Shown here: positions 20,967-30,159 of the stretch, piece after piece
Position numbering within the stretch: position 1 is the first letter of the stretch
Layout: every line of letters starts with the position of its first letter
Source: Thermomonas sp. XSG
GTDB taxonomy: Bacteria > Pseudomonadota > Gammaproteobacteria > Xanthomonadales > Xanthomonadaceae
DNA: 64,000 bases
Direction: 5' to 3'
NCBI RefSeq assembly: GCF_014678725.1
Contig: NZ_CP061497.1
Span: 2,558,001-2,622,000 of the forward strand
Made by a program: the position numbers and the translations under genes
The notes under the pieces: model-generated
Seen by the model: the letters and a program-made list of their open reading frames with translations, nothing else
Told to the model about the DNA's origin: nothing
The model's database searches: none

Positions 20967-23819
20967 GTGACTGACAAGACCGAAAACCCCTACAAGGCCA
21001 CCATCCTGCTGCCGGAGACCGCGTTCCCGATGCGCGGCGACCTGCCCAAGCGCGAGCCCGAGACGCTGGCGCGCTGGGAGGCCGACGGCCTGTACGCGCA
21101 GATCCGCGAGGCGGCCAAGGGGCGTCCGCAGTTCGTGCTGCATGACGGCCCGCCCTATGCCAACGGCGCGATCCACCTGGGGCACGCGGTCAACAAGATC
21201 CTCAAGGACATCATCGTCAAGTCGAAGACGCTGGCCGGTTTCGATGCGCCGTACATCCCGGGCTGGGACTGCCACGGCTTGCCGATCGAGATCGCCATCG
21301 AGAAGAAGTTCGGCAAGGTCGGTGTGAAGCTTGACGCGGTCGCGTTCCGGCAGAAGTGCCGCGAATACGCCAGCGAGCAGATCGAGGTACAGCGGCGCGA
21401 CTTCAAGAGGCTGGGCGTGCTGGGCGACTGGGAACGGCCGTACCGCACGCTGGACTTCCGTTTCGAGGCCGACGAGATCCGCGCGCTGGCCAAGGTGGTG
21501 GAGAACGGCCACCTGCTGCGCGGGGTGAAGCCGGTGTACTGGTGCTTCGACTGCGGCAGCGCGTTGGCCGAGGCCGAGATCGAATACCAGGACAAGACCT
21601 CGCCGGCGGTGGACGTGGCCTACGCCGCGCGCAATCCGCAGCAGGTCAGCCGTGCCTTCGGCAGCGAGCTGCCTGAAGGCGTGGAGGTGGCTGTTCCGAT
21701 CTGGACCACCACGCCGTGGACGCTGCCGGCCTCGCTGGCGATCTCGCTGGGGCCGGAGCTCGACTACGTGCTGGTGGAAGGCCCGGCCAAGGCTGATGGC
21801 GGCCGTCGCTGGCTGGTGCTGGCCGAGGCGCTGGCAGAGAAGGCGCTCAAGCGCTACGGCGTGGACGAAGTCGCCGTGCTCGGTCGTGCGCAGGGCGAAA
21901 AGCTGGAAGGCATGCTGTTCGCGCATCCGTTCTATGCCGAGCGCGACATCCCGATCCTACTCGGCGACCACGTCAGTGCCGAAGACGGCACCGGCGCCGT
22001 GCATACCGCGCCCGGCCACGGCCAGGAGGACTTCGCGGTGGGCCAGAAGTACGGCCTGGTCGAGAAGTACAGCGCGGCCCAGCTCAATCCCGTCGATGGC
22101 CGCGGCGTTTACCTGCCGTCGACGCCGCCGGCGGGCGATGTCGATCTCACCCAGCTGCACGTGTGGAAGGCCAACGACGCGATCGTCGAGGTGCTGCGCG
22201 GCACCGGCGCCCTGCTGGCGTTCGCGCCGCTCAGGCACAGCTACCCGCACTGCTGGCGGCACAAGACCCCGATCGCGTTCCGCGCCACCCCGCAGTGGTT
22301 CATTTCGATGGAGCAGGCGCACCTGCGCCGCGATGCGCTGGCCGCGATCGAAACCGTGAAGTGGTATCCCGAATGGGGCCAGGCGCGCATCGCCGGCATG
22401 GTCGAGGGCCGCCCGGACTGGACGATTTCGCGCCAGCGCACCTGGGGCGTGCCGATCGCGCTGTTCGTGCACCGCGAGACTGGCGATATCCATCCGCGCA
22501 GCGTCGAGCTGATGCGGCAGGTGGCCGAACGCGTCGAGCAGGCCGGCATCGACGTCTGGTATTCGCTGGACGCCGCGGAACTGCTGGGCAGTGATGCGAA
22601 GGACTACGACAAGATCACCGACATCCTCGACGTCTGGTTCGATTCCGGCGTCACCCACGAGGGCGTGCTGCTGGAGCGCGGGCTCGGCAAGCCGGCCGAC
22701 CTGTACCTGGAAGGCTCCGACCAGCACCGCGGCTGGTTCCAGAGTTCGCTGCTCACCGGCGTGGCCATCGACAACGCTGCGCCCTACCGGCAGTGCCTGA
22801 CCCACGGTTTCACCGTGGACGAGCACGGCCGCAAGATGTCGAAGTCGCTGGGCAACGGCATCGAGCCGCAGGAAATCATGAAGACGCTGGGCGCGGACAT
22901 CCTGCGCCTCTGGATTGCCAGCGCCGACTACAGCAACGAGATGTCGCTGTCGCAGGAGATCCTCAAGCGCAACGCCGACGCCTATCGCCGCATCCGCAAC
23001 ACCGCGCGCTTCCTGCTGGGCAACCTGCATGGCTTCGACCCGGAGCGCGACCTGCTGGCACTGCAAGACATGGTGGCGCTGGACCGCTGGATCGTGCATC
23101 GCGCCTGGCAGGTGCAGGAAGAGATCGCCGCGGCGTACGCGAACTACGATTTCGCCGCGGTGGTGCAGGCGCTGATGAATTTCTGCAGCGTCGACCTGGG
23201 CTCGCTCTACCTGGACGTCACCAAGGACAGGCTGTACACCATGCGCGAGGATGCGCATGGGCGGCGCAGCGCGCAGTCGGCGATGCATCGCATCGCCGAG
23301 GGCTTCGTGCGCTGGATCGCGCCGGTGCTCAGCTTCACCGCCGACGAGATGTGGGCTTACCTGCCAGGCGAGCATCCCGGCAACGTGCTGTTCACCACCT
23401 GGTACGACGGCCTGGCGCCGCTGCCGGACGACGCAGCGCTCTCCGCCAAGGATTTCGAGGGCCTGCTGGAACTTCGCGAGCAGGTGACCCGGGCACTGGA
23501 GCCGATGCGTGCGGCGGGGCAGATCGGCGCCGCGCTGGAAGCCGAGATCGAACTGCGCTGCAGCGTAGCCGACCAGAACTGGCTGGCGCCGCTGGCCGAC
23601 GAGCTGCGCTTCCTGCTGATCAGCGGCGACGTGCGCGTGGTTCCGGACACGGAGGCGAAGGGCGTGATCGGCGTGTTCGCGCAGCCCACCACCAAGCCAA
23701 AATGCGTACGTTGCTGGCACCACCGCGAGGACGTCGGCGCGCACGCGGCGCACCCGCTGCTGTGCGGGCGCTGCGTGGCGAACGTGGAAGGCCCGGGCGA
23801 AGAGAGGAAGTGGTTCTGA
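20967..23819 (+). CDS. ileS: Isoleucyl-tRNA synthetase
   Basis: Class I synthetase charging tRNA-Ile, 950 residues. Class I HIGH motif appears as H70-LGH73 in [17 protein letters not shown], the KMSKS loop at 623-627, the editing (CP1) domain between them, and a C-terminal zinc module [10 protein letters not shown]...CGRCV. Start GTG 20967 gives the conserved [13 protein letters not shown]-terminus. The stop overlaps lspA as TGATG. Confidence 0.98.
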   Translation: MTDKTENPYKATILLPETAFPMRGDLPKREPETLARWEADGLYAQIREAAKGRPQFVLHDGPPYANGAIHLGHAVNKILKDIIVKSKTLAGFDAPYIPGWDCHGLPIEIAIEKKFGKVGVKLDAVAFRQKCREYASEQIEVQRRDFKRLGVLGDWERPYRTLDFRFEADEIRALAKVVENGHLLRGVKPVYWCFDCGSALAEAEIEYQDKTSPAVDVAYAARNPQQVSRAFGSELPEGVEVAVPIWTTTPWTLPASLAISLGPELDYVLVEGPAKADGGRRWLVLAEALAEKALKRYGVDEVAVLGRAQGEKLEGMLFAHPFYAERDIPILLGDHVSAEDGTGAVHTAPGHGQEDFAVGQKYGLVEKYSAAQLNPVDGRGVYLPSTPPAGDVDLTQLHVWKANDAIVEVLRGTGALLAFAPLRHSYPHCWRHKTPIAFRATPQWFISMEQAHLRRDALAAIETVKWYPEWGQARIAGMVEGRPDWTISRQRTWGVPIALFVHRETGDIHPRSVELMRQVAERVEQAGIDVWYSLDAAELLGSDAKDYDKITDILDVWFDSGVTHEGVLLERGLGKPADLYLEGSDQHRGWFQSSLLTGVAIDNAAPYRQCLTHGFTVDEHGRKMSKSLGNGIEPQEIMKTLGADILRLWIASADYSNEMSLSQEILKRNADAYRRIRNTARFLLGNLHGFDPERDLLALQDMVALDRWIVHRAWQVQEEIAAAYANYDFAAVVQALMNFCSVDLGSLYLDVTKDRLYTMREDAHGRRSAQSAMHRIAEGFVRWIAPVLSFTADEMWAYLPGEHPGNVLFTTWYDGLAPLPDDAALSAKDFEGLLELREQVTRALEPMRAAGQIGAALEAEIELRCSVADQNWLAPLADELRFLLISGDVRVVPDTEAKGVIGVFAQPTTKPKCVRCWHHREDVGAHAAHPLLCGRCVANVEGPGEERKWF

Positions 23820-24316
23820 TGGCGTCCGCCAAGCCCAACGCGCTTTCCTGGCTGGCAGTTTCGGCCCTCGTCCTCGTCCTTGACCAGTGGTCGAAGGCCT
23901 GGGTGCTGTCCAGCCTGCCCGAGTACACCGCCGTGCCGGTGATCGACGGCTTCTGGAACTGGTACCGCACCTACAACACCGGCGCGGCGTTCAGCTTCCT
24001 GGCCGATGCCGGCGGCTGGCAGAAGTACTTCTTCATGGTGCTGGCGTTCGCCATCAGCGGGCTGATGGCGTGGATGCTGGCCAAGACGCAACGCGGAGAC
24101 TGGAAGCAGGCGCTGCCGCTGTCGCTGGTGATCGGCGGCGCGATCGGCAACGTGATCGACCGTTTCCTGCACGGGCACGTGGTCGACTTCATCCAGTGGC
24201 ATGTCGGCCAGCACTACTGGCCGGCGTTCAACATCGCCGATTGCGCGGTAGTGGGCGGTGCCATCGGCATCGGCCTGTTCGGCCTGCTGGGCGGCAAGCC
24301 CAGGGCCGCGGAGTAG
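23819..24316 (+). CDS. lspA: Prolipoprotein signal peptidase (signal peptidase II)
   Basis: 165-residue inner-membrane aspartyl protease with four helices. Catalytic Asp114 (GNVIDRF) and Asp141 (FNIADC) are at the same numbers as in E. coli; Asn53-Thr54-Gly55 (YNTGAAFSF) is conserved. Cleaves lipoprotein signals such as those of PstS2 and the efflux outer-membrane protein in this window. Coupled to ileS by TGATG. Confidence 0.97.
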   Translation: MASAKPNALSWLAVSALVLVLDQWSKAWVLSSLPEYTAVPVIDGFWNWYRTYNTGAAFSFLADAGGWQKYFFMVLAFAISGLMAWMLAKTQRGDWKQALPLSLVIGGAIGNVIDRFLHGHVVDFIQWHVGQHYWPAFNIADCAVVGGAIGIGLFGLLGGKPRAAE

Positions 24317-24325
24317 AATCGCTGC

Positions 24326-25276
24326 ATGGATGTCCTGCTTGCCAACCCGCGCGGCTTCTGCGCCGGCGTCGATCGCGCCATCGAAATCGTCAAGCGCACG
24401 CTGGAAGTATTCGGCGCGCCGATCTACGTGCGCCATGAAGTGGTCCACAACAAGTTCGTGGTCGATGACCTGAAGGCGCGCGGCGCTATCTTCGTCGAGG
24501 AGCTGGACGAGGTGCCGGATGGCGCCACCGTCATCTTCAGCGCCCATGGCGTGTCGCAGGCGGTGCGCACGGAGGCTGAGCGGCGCGGGCTGAAGGTGTT
24601 CGACGCCACCTGCCCGCTGGTGACCAAGGTGCATCTGGAAGTCAGCCGCACCAGCCGGCGCGGCCGCGACATGGTCCTGATCGGCCATGCCGGGCATCCC
24701 GAGGTCGAAGGCACGATGGGCCAGTGGCGCGAAGACGGTGAGGCGGGCCAGATCCACCTGGTCGAGGACATCGACGATGTGGCCGCGCTGGAGCTCAGGC
24801 AGCCCGACAACTGCGCCTACACCACCCAGACCACGCTGAGCGTGGACGACACCCGCGACATCATCGCCGCGCTCCGGGCCCGCTTCCCGAACATCCAGGG
24901 ACCGAAGCACGACGACATCTGCTACGCCACCCAGAACCGCCAGGACGCCGTGCGCGACCTGGTGCGCGATGGTTGCGACGCGGTGCTGGTGGTTGGCTCG
25001 CCCAACAGCTCCAATTCCAACCGCCTGCGCGAGCTCGCCGAGCGCGAGGGCGCGGCGGCGTGGCTGATCGACAATGCCGGCCAGATCGACCCGGCCTGGA
25101 TCGCCAGCCACAAGCGGATCGGCGTGACCGCCGGCGCTTCCGCCCCGGAAGTGCTGGTGCAGGGCGTGCTGGAGCGCCTGCGCGCGCTGGGCGCCGGCGA
25201 CGTGCGCGAACTGCGCGGCGAGCCGGAAAGCATGGTGTTCGCCCTGCCGAAGGAACTGCGCCAGCTGGCGCCGTGA
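24326..25276 (+). CDS. ispH: 4-hydroxy-3-methylbut-2-enyl diphosphate reductase
   Basis: Last step of the MEP isoprenoid pathway. 316 residues with the three [4Fe-4S] cysteines Cys12 (NPRGFCAG), Cys96 (FDATCPLV) and Cys199 (DDICYATQ), and the SSNSNRL substrate loop. Nine bases after lspA. Last chromosomal gene before the tRNA and the inserted element. Confidence 0.98.
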   Translation: MDVLLANPRGFCAGVDRAIEIVKRTLEVFGAPIYVRHEVVHNKFVVDDLKARGAIFVEELDEVPDGATVIFSAHGVSQAVRTEAERRGLKVFDATCPLVTKVHLEVSRTSRRGRDMVLIGHAGHPEVEGTMGQWREDGEAGQIHLVEDIDDVAALELRQPDNCAYTTQTTLSVDDTRDIIAALRARFPNIQGPKHDDICYATQNRQDAVRDLVRDGCDAVLVVGSPNSSNSNRLRELAEREGAAAWLIDNAGQIDPAWIASHKRIGVTAGASAPEVLVQGVLERLRALGAGDVRELRGEPESMVFALPKELRQLAP

Positions 25277-25288
25277 CCCGGCAGCCGC

Positions 25289-25294
25289 TACAAT
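25289..25294 (+). promoter_or_regulatory. -10 box for tRNA-Thr
   Basis: TACAAT ends 10 bases before the first tRNA base, a good distance for a tRNA promoter. The -35 position overlaps the end of ispH and is weak (TGGCGC). Confidence 0.5.
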
Positions 25295-25304
25295 CGCCGG
25301 CCAT

Positions 25305-25380
25305 GCCGGAGTAGCTCAGTTGGTAGAGCACGTCATTCGTAATGATGGGGTCGTAGGTTCGATTCCTATCTCCGGCACCA
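25305..25380 (+). tRNA. tRNA-Thr (anticodon CGT), CCA encoded
   Basis: 76 bases folding as a full cloverleaf: acceptor GCCGGAG/CTCCGGC, D stem GCTC/GAGC, anticodon stem CGTCA/TGATG with loop TTCGTAA (anticodon CGT), T stem GTAGG/CCTAT with TTCGATT loop, and encoded CCA. It is the integration target of the downstream element; its 3' part (25358-25380) is the left attachment site. Confidence 0.97.
25358..25380 (+). repeat. Left attachment site (attL) in the tRNA-Thr 3' end
   Basis: T-loop, T-stem and acceptor end of the tRNA. Its segment CCTATCTCCG (25365-25374) followed by GCACCA recurs at 38699-38713 with one base missing. Confidence 0.7.
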
Positions 25381-25386
25381 ATTTGC

Positions 25387-25475
25387 AGTCCAAATAAGTC
25401 CAATGAAGTCCACGAAGCCCGCCTAGCAAGCGGGTTTCGTCGTTTCAGGTGTCCAGTGTTGTCCAATGTGGTCTA
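25387..25475 (+). repeat. Two helically phased GTCCA triplets next to attL
   Basis: AGTCCA occurs at 25387, 25397 and 25407, exactly 10 bases apart. A second triplet GTCCA/GTCCA/GTCTA starts at 25451, 25461 and 25471, again 10 apart. The hairpin at 25412-25440 lies between. Likely arm-type binding sites for the integrase or a recombination directionality factor. Confidence 0.6.
25412..25440 (+). terminator. Hairpin downstream of tRNA-Thr
   Basis: An 11-bp stem (one G-T pair) with a 7-base loop whose 3' arm contains TTT. Probably terminates the tRNA transcript. It is supplied by the element, not the original chromosome. Confidence 0.6.
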
Positions 25476-25483
25476 TTGCAATC

Positions 25484-25552
25484 TGCCCCCAAGTGGGGGC
25501 AAATAAGGGGGCAGGCTGCATGTCGCGCCGACTGGATGCCCCCAGATGCCCC
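25484..25552 (+). repeat. GGGGGCA arm-type repeats, left end
   Basis: TGCCCCC (25484-25490) faces GGGGGCA (25495-25501) across 4 bases; a second GGGGGCA starts 12 bases later (25507), and TGCCCCC/TGCCCC recur at 25537 and 25547, the last covering the integrase start codon. The pair GGGGGCA-N5-GGGGGCA reappears with the same spacing at the right end (38619-38637). Confidence 0.65.
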
Positions 25553-26751
25553 TTTCCGACGTAGCCATTCGCAAGGCCAAGCCCGCAGAGAAGCCGCTAC
25601 GGTTGTTCGACGGCGGCGGCCTGTACTTGGAGGTTATGCCCACGGGCGGAAAGCTGTGGCGCTGGAAGTACCGGTATGCCGGCAAGGAGAAACGGCTGGC
25701 ACTGGGTAGCTATCCGGATGTGAGCCTTGCGAATGCCCGCGAGCGGCATGCAGAGGGCCGGAGGCTGCTGGCGGCAGGCATTGATCCCGGTGAGCAGCGC
25801 AAGGCCGAGAAGGCGGCGACTGCTGACCGTGCGGCCAATACCTTCGGCGCGGTGGCAGGCGAGATGATTGAGCAACGAAGCGGGAAGCTATCAACAGTGT
25901 CCCGTGAGCGTGCGGTGCGCCTGCTTGGCTACTTGGCCCCGATTGCCAACCTTCCGATAGCGGCCGTGGATGGCCCGCTGCTGCTGGCGGCGATCCGCAA
26001 GATCGAGGCTCGCGGGATGGAGACCGCGCATCGTGCCCGAGCGTTTGCAGGGCAGGTGTTCCGCTACGGCATTGCCACAGGTCGCAACAGGACCAATCCA
26101 GCGCGCGATCTGCTGGGTGCGCTGGCACCCGTAGATGGCGGGCACTTCGCCAGCCTGACCGAACCAGAGCGTGTAGCACCGCTGCTGCGCGCGCTGTGGG
26201 GTTATCAAGGCGGTGCAGTTGTGCAAGCCGCGTTGAAGGTCGCGCCGCTGGTGTTCGTGCGTCCCGGCGAGCTGCGCACCGCGCGCTGGGCGGACATCGA
26301 CTTGGAAGCTGCCGAGTGGCGCTACACCACTGCCAAGACAAGTACGCCGCACATCGTTCCTTTGGCTTCGCAGGTGGTGGACGTGTTGCGCGCACTGCAC
26401 CCCCTGACCGGGCGGGGTGAGTATGTGTTCCCGAGCGAGCGCGGTAAGCATAGGCCGATGAGTGAGAACACCGTCAATGCGGCGCTGCGCGCCCTGGGCT
26501 ACGACTCCGACACCATGACCGGCCACGGGTTCCGTGCGATGGCCCGCACGATGTTGGATGAAATCTTGGGCTTCCGCCCCGACTTCATCGAACATCAACT
26601 CGCTCATGCAGTGAAAGACCCGAATGGGCGTGCCTACAACCGCACGTCGCACTTGGCCGAGCGCCGAAAAATGATGCAAACGTGGGCTGACTATCTCGAT
26701 GGGTTGCGCACGGATGGGAACGTCGTGCCAATTGCGCGCAAGGCTGGCTGA
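25546..26751 (+). CDS. int: P4-type tyrosine integrase (DUF4102 family)
   Basis: Site-specific recombinase that integrates and excises the element at tRNA-Thr. 401 residues: N-terminal DUF4102 arm-binding domain (1-90, MPLSDVAIRKAKPAEKPLRL, DGGGLYLEV, KRLALGSYPDVSLANAR), core-binding SAM-like region (95-190) and catalytic domain with Arg244 (RPGELR), His327-x-x-Arg330 (HGFR) and Tyr364 (YNRTSHLAERRKMMQTWADY). All catalytic residues are intact, so the enzyme is probably active. It reads away from the tRNA. The start codon lies inside a GGGGGCA-family repeat, suggesting integrase autoregulation. Confidence 0.96.
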   Translation: MPLSDVAIRKAKPAEKPLRLFDGGGLYLEVMPTGGKLWRWKYRYAGKEKRLALGSYPDVSLANARERHAEGRRLLAAGIDPGEQRKAEKAATADRAANTFGAVAGEMIEQRSGKLSTVSRERAVRLLGYLAPIANLPIAAVDGPLLLAAIRKIEARGMETAHRARAFAGQVFRYGIATGRNRTNPARDLLGALAPVDGGHFASLTEPERVAPLLRALWGYQGGAVVQAALKVAPLVFVRPGELRTARWADIDLEAAEWRYTTAKTSTPHIVPLASQVVDVLRALHPLTGRGEYVFPSERGKHRPMSENTVNAALRALGYDSDTMTGHGFRAMARTMLDEILGFRPDFIEHQLAHAVKDPNGRAYNRTSHLAERRKMMQTWADYLDGLRTDGNVVPIARKAG

Positions 26752-26866
26752 ATCGCAGTCGATGCGATCAGCGCGCGAAGAATCTGGCATGGCCCGGTAA
26801 GCGGCGCGGCGGGGTGTTTAGGCCACCCCGCCACGCCTTCCACAACCGTTCAAACGAGGAGCGATC

Positions 26867-27109
26867 ATGGCAACTGAAAGTGTACCCGCGGGTATTGAAG
26901 CGCAGTTCAACAGGTGGGGCACCAACTATGGGCTTGGCAGCGAGGAGTTCGATTTCGAGCTTTGCGTGGTGCGTGGTGGCCGCATCATCGAGTCGCATGA
27001 GATAGACATTCGCACCCTTCCAAATCGCGACGACTTGTTAGCGAGGATGCCGGAGGAATGGCGCGAACGATTCCTTTCCGCTGCGTATATGGCGAGGGCA
27101 GCGACATGA
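26867..27109 (+). CDS. Small acidic protein of the element, unknown
   Basis: 80 residues, no recognised domain. Acidic and soluble; contains WGTNYGLGSEEFDFELCVVRGGRIIE and ends MARAAT. A good ribosome-binding site (GAGGAG) precedes ATG 26867. First of three tightly coupled small genes (next start overlaps its stop as ATGA) placed between integrase and a terminator. In such elements this slot often holds excision or anti-host functions, but nothing here proves either. Confidence 0.75.
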   Translation: MATESVPAGIEAQFNRWGTNYGLGSEEFDFELCVVRGGRIIESHEIDIRTLPNRDDLLARMPEEWRERFLSAAYMARAAT

Positions 27110-27435
27110 GCGCGCTGCAAAATCCATCGCCGGACGCTGGTGTCGCCTACATGCACAGCCTCATGGATCGCGCGCGGCCGCGCTGGGAGAACGTAAGTGA
27201 GGGCGTCACGGCGGATGAATTGCAGCAGGCGCTAGACGACGTAGCGGATTACATGGATCGCACTGGCAATAGCGAAGGCGAGCACTACATGGCATGGATG
27301 CTGCGCATGGCGCGAACGATGGTGATGCGAACGAATGACCGGCATCACGCGGCATTGGTGGCGATCAATCGAGGTGATGCAGAGAGAGCGAGGGAGCTTC
27401 TGTCGCCGGTAGAGAGGTTTTGGAGCCAGTCATGA
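27106..27435 (+). CDS. Small protein of the element, unknown
   Basis: 109 residues from ATG 27106, chosen because it overlaps the previous stop as ATGA. No known family recognised. Mostly helical, with Met-rich HYMAWMLRMARTMVMRT in the middle and a C-terminal ALVAINRGDAERARELLSPV that looks like a TPR-like helix pair. Coupled to the next gene by another ATGA. Confidence 0.72.
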   Translation: MSALQNPSPDAGVAYMHSLMDRARPRWENVSEGVTADELQQALDDVADYMDRTGNSEGEHYMAWMLRMARTMVMRTNDRHHAALVAINRGDAERARELLSPVERFWSQS

Positions 27436-27629
27436 CAGCGACCGTTACCCGCCTCTCAACTGCTGCCGCCAAGCCCGTATTGCAGGACTCCCAGCGTGAC
27501 GAGTATCTGTGGGAGATGGCAATCCTGATCGCCGCTAGGGCACAACGGCGAGGCTTCGCAACTACCGCTGAGGAGGCCCTTGCGGGCATTCGCGCGAGCA
27601 TGGCTAAGGAGATTGAGTTGAGCCGCTAA
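27432..27629 (+). CDS. Small helical protein of the element, unknown
   Basis: 65 residues from ATG 27432, overlapping the previous stop. Predicted helical (DEYLWEMAILIAARAQRRGF, AEEALAGIRASMAKEIELSR). No DNA-binding motif is clear, though size fits an excisionase or small regulator. A terminator follows 14 bases after the stop, closing the three-gene unit. Confidence 0.7.
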   Translation: MTATVTRLSTAAAKPVLQDSQRDEYLWEMAILIAARAQRRGFATTAEEALAGIRASMAKEIELSR

Positions 27630-27643
27630 GACCGCCGCAATCT

Positions 27644-27667
27644 AGCCCCGCTCCGGCGGGGCTTTTA
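27644..27667 (+). terminator. Rho-independent terminator after the small-gene unit
   Basis: 8-bp stem AGCCCCGC/GCGGGGCT with loop TCCG and four Ts. It insulates the Sel1-repeat gene from the integrase side. Confidence 0.88.
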
Positions 27668-27754
27668 ATTGCGGGCGGCCGCCATCTAACGCGGTAGCGA
27701 ACGCGAATTACCCGATGGACGATACTGGGGCCGGTAAGAGGAGGGGGCGCCAAG

Positions 27755-29455
27755 ATGAAGCGATTCCAGTCGTTCAATGTCACTTGCTGGGTAGATGCTC
27801 GAATACCAGCGGTAGCGGCACTAGTCGTGCTGCTGTTGGTGACTCCGATCCGAGCGATGGCCGGACAGGCATGGTCTGACACAGGTTCAGCATCGATCAT
27901 GCAAGAGGTTGAGCAGTACAAGGCCGCGTCGCTTCCGGAGGCGCGCGCTGTGGCAGCGGCCAAGCTAGAACAGCTTGGCGAGAGCGATCCGGAGGCATGG
28001 AATCAGTTGGGCATCCTTTATCTAGATGGATCGCCCAGCAATCCGCAGCTAGCAGAGCGGATGTTCGACAAGGCCGCCACTGCGAAGAATCTCAACGGTC
28101 TGATGAACTTGATAGGGGTGCGGATCGCAGCCGGCCGCATCGCAGAGTCGTGCAAAGCCGCAGAGCAAAGCGTGACGTGGCCTAATAGTGCTGGGGCGCC
28201 TGCGATGGGCTACTTGGGCGAGTGCTACCGGCTTGGGCGGAATGGCCACAAGAATCTAGTCAAGGCCGAGCCGATTCTCATGGAAGCATGCCGCTGGGGC
28301 TGGGAGCCGGCGTGCGATTCGGCACTGAAAAGCCTGCGCACAAATCCCACGCCAGCACGCGCAAAGGCATATCGCGCATACTTGGAGAAGTTGAGCGGTG
28401 CTGGCTATACCCATGCGATGGCAACGCTAGGGATCGACCTTGCAGGGTCACAGGACGACGCAGCGCGTGTGCGCGGGGAGGCTCTACTCGAAAAGGCCAG
28501 CGCCGCAGGAGATGGCGAGGCGTGTACGGCGCTGGCTCTAGTTGTATGGGGCAAAGGTGACCCGGCTTCACTAAGCAGAATCTACGACCTGCTTGACTGC
28601 GGCATCGCCGGCAAGCGCACCCCTGAACTTGCATGGCTTTTCAAGGGCGTAATCGCTGGGCTGGGCGGCTCCGAAATGCTCGGGCGCTCCTCGATTGATC
28701 GCGCTGCCGAAGAGGGGTTGAAGCAGGCGGGCGCGTTCGCGGCGGCCTTCGGCTATCCCGTGCCTGCGGGCGCCGACCAGGCAAAATGCGCTCCGTTCTG
28801 CGATTGGCTTGTGGTCATCAAAGAGGCGCGGCGCATACAGCAGCTCGCAATCGACGAGCAGAGTCGCCAAGCGGAAATAGCGCGCGTTGCGCAGGAGGCG
28901 GCAGATCGGGAGGCCGCTGAGCTTGCCGCTCAAGAGGCAGCTCAGCAAGCGGAACACAACGCGCAGGTCGCAGCCTATAACGCTCAGATCGCAGCACAGA
29001 ATGCAGAAGCCCGCAGGGAGCGGAGGCGGCGCTTCTGGGGAGGCGTGCTCATGGTGGCGGTCGCTCTCACAACCGGGTACGTGCAAGCGCAAGCGAATGC
29101 CCTTGCAAGCCCGCCACCTCCTCGTCCTGTGTACCAGCCGCCTGCGATCTATGCGCCCCCAGCACAGCCTCGCCAGATTTACCAACCACAACCCACCGCC
29201 GCGCCTGTGGGCCGCACGAAGGTTTGCTATGTCACCACCTCGCGCGGAACTCAGGCAATCACGGTCAACACGTCGCAGGCATGCCCGGTGAGTCTGCAAT
29301 CGCTAGGGCAGCCGCTCCGGGCTAGTGGGCGGGGCTATCTGATCGGCGAGTCAGTCTCAGGGCTGATCAAGGTTTGCACGTACCAAGGCGCCGCCGGGCA
29401 GAGCGCGATCAACATCTCTGCATCCGGGATTTGTCCACCTTCGCATGAGTTCTAG
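27755..29455 (+). CDS. Sel1-like repeat membrane protein with coiled coil (element cargo)
   Basis: 566 residues. Hydrophobic N-terminal segment (about 18-37, signal or anchor), then Sel1/TPR-like helical repeats (about 75-300) with phrases such as AWNQLGILYLDGSPSNPQLA, ATLGIDLAGSQDD and AGDGEACTALALV, several Cys, then a long Ala/Gln/Glu coiled coil (about 355-425), a second transmembrane segment (about 430-450), a Pro-rich linker and a Cys-containing C-terminal domain. Spacing of 87 bases from the upstream terminator and a separate base composition suggest an independently expressed cargo gene. Function unknown; Sel1 proteins often scaffold signalling, secretion or conflict systems. Confidence 0.75.
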   Translation: MKRFQSFNVTCWVDARIPAVAALVVLLLVTPIRAMAGQAWSDTGSASIMQEVEQYKAASLPEARAVAAAKLEQLGESDPEAWNQLGILYLDGSPSNPQLAERMFDKAATAKNLNGLMNLIGVRIAAGRIAESCKAAEQSVTWPNSAGAPAMGYLGECYRLGRNGHKNLVKAEPILMEACRWGWEPACDSALKSLRTNPTPARAKAYRAYLEKLSGAGYTHAMATLGIDLAGSQDDAARVRGEALLEKASAAGDGEACTALALVVWGKGDPASLSRIYDLLDCGIAGKRTPELAWLFKGVIAGLGGSEMLGRSSIDRAAEEGLKQAGAFAAAFGYPVPAGADQAKCAPFCDWLVVIKEARRIQQLAIDEQSRQAEIARVAQEAADREAAELAAQEAAQQAEHNAQVAAYNAQIAAQNAEARRERRRRFWGGVLMVAVALTTGYVQAQANALASPPPPRPVYQPPAIYAPPAQPRQIYQPQPTAAPVGRTKVCYVTTSRGTQAITVNTSQACPVSLQSLGQPLRASGRGYLIGESVSGLIKVCTYQGAAGQSAINISASGICPPSHEF

Positions 29456-29528
29456 CCTCGACGAGTAGCTTGCTGCATCGCACAACGTTTCTGACAAAGC
29501 TTTTCTCAAAAGCCTGTGATTAATGGTT

Positions 29529-29554
29529 ATCCGTCCGGTTCAAGCCGGACGGAT
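29529..29554. repeat. Perfect 10-bp dyad upstream of the AlpA-like gene
   Basis: ATCCGTCCGG, 6-base spacer, then its exact reverse complement. No T run follows, so a protein-binding operator is likelier than a terminator. The half-site CCGTCCGG is shared with the repeat cluster at 31413-31546. Confidence 0.6.
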
Positions 29555-29668
29555 GCGAGCAAATCCGCCTGCATCCAATAAAGACAAGGATGCGGCATGC
29601 AAGCCAACGTATTGACAGCCCCGAAAGCGGGGGAGCAGGGTCGCCGCCGTCCAGCAGGAGGCGATGCC

Positions 29669-29932
29669 ATGCGAGTGAGTCCTTCTCTTCCCGATACGGG
29701 TTTTCTGCGCCTAAGCGACATCGTTGGCCGCAAGGCGACGAAGAAATCGCCGGCAGTGCGCGGCATCTATCCCGTCAGCCGCTCCACGTGGTGGCAAATG
29801 GTGCGTGATGGCCGCGCGCCTGCTGGAGTGAAGCTGTCCAAGCGCTGTACTGCATGGCGAGTTGAGGATGTTATTGCGCTCTGCGAGGGCGCAGAAGCCG
29901 TGCAGAAGCGCATTGTGGGGGCACAGCCATGA
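29669..29932 (+). CDS. AlpA-like phage transcriptional regulator
   Basis: 87 residues from ATG 29669, preferred because a perfect AGGAGG lies 7 bases upstream; an in-frame ATG at 29597 would give 111 residues with a Gly/Arg-rich lead. Family pattern: GFLRLSDIVG, then IYPVSRSTWWQMVRDGRAPAG, then KLSKRCTAWRVEDVIALCEG, the winged-helix MerR-like layout of AlpA/excisionase proteins (first helix, recognition helix S-x-S-T-x-W, wing, W-R-V-E-D-V). AlpA proteins regulate integrase/excision or replication genes in P4-like elements. Starts a coupled run of genes into the helicase. Confidence 0.85.
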   Translation: MRVSPSLPDTGFLRLSDIVGRKATKKSPAVRGIYPVSRSTWWQMVRDGRAPAGVKLSKRCTAWRVEDVIALCEGAEAVQKRIVGAQP

Positions 29933-30159
29933 CCAGCACCGAGGCCGCAATCGCCGTGATGGCGCGGCTCTACGGGCCAGATGCCGAAACCCAGCGCCGC
30001 AGCATGCCGGAGATTGCGGACGGTTTGCACACGCAGCTGTGTGAGTTGTATGCCTGTCCGAGTGCCCATACAGCAGAGACCGTGGTTGCCAATCTTGAAG
30101 GGGCGCGGCGCGCCGTCTTGCGCTACGCGGATACCTTGCGGCAAGAGGGCATTGGCTGA
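29929..30159 (+). CDS. Small protein of the replication module, unknown
   Basis: 76 residues, ATGA overlap with the AlpA-like gene and TGATG overlap with the next. Predicted all-helical (AAIAVMARLYGPDAETQRRS, ETVVANLEGARRAVLRYADT). No family recognised. Position suggests a role in regulation or replication of the element. Confidence 0.72.
   Translation: MTSTEAAIAVMARLYGPDAETQRRSMPEIADGLHTQLCELYACPSAHTAETVVANLEGARRAVLRYADTLRQEGIG

Noticed and set aside
29597-29668. Upstream start for the AlpA-like gene
   Set aside because: ATG 29669 has a perfect AGGAGG at 7 bases; the extension is Gly/Arg-rich and AlpA proteins are usually under 90 residues.
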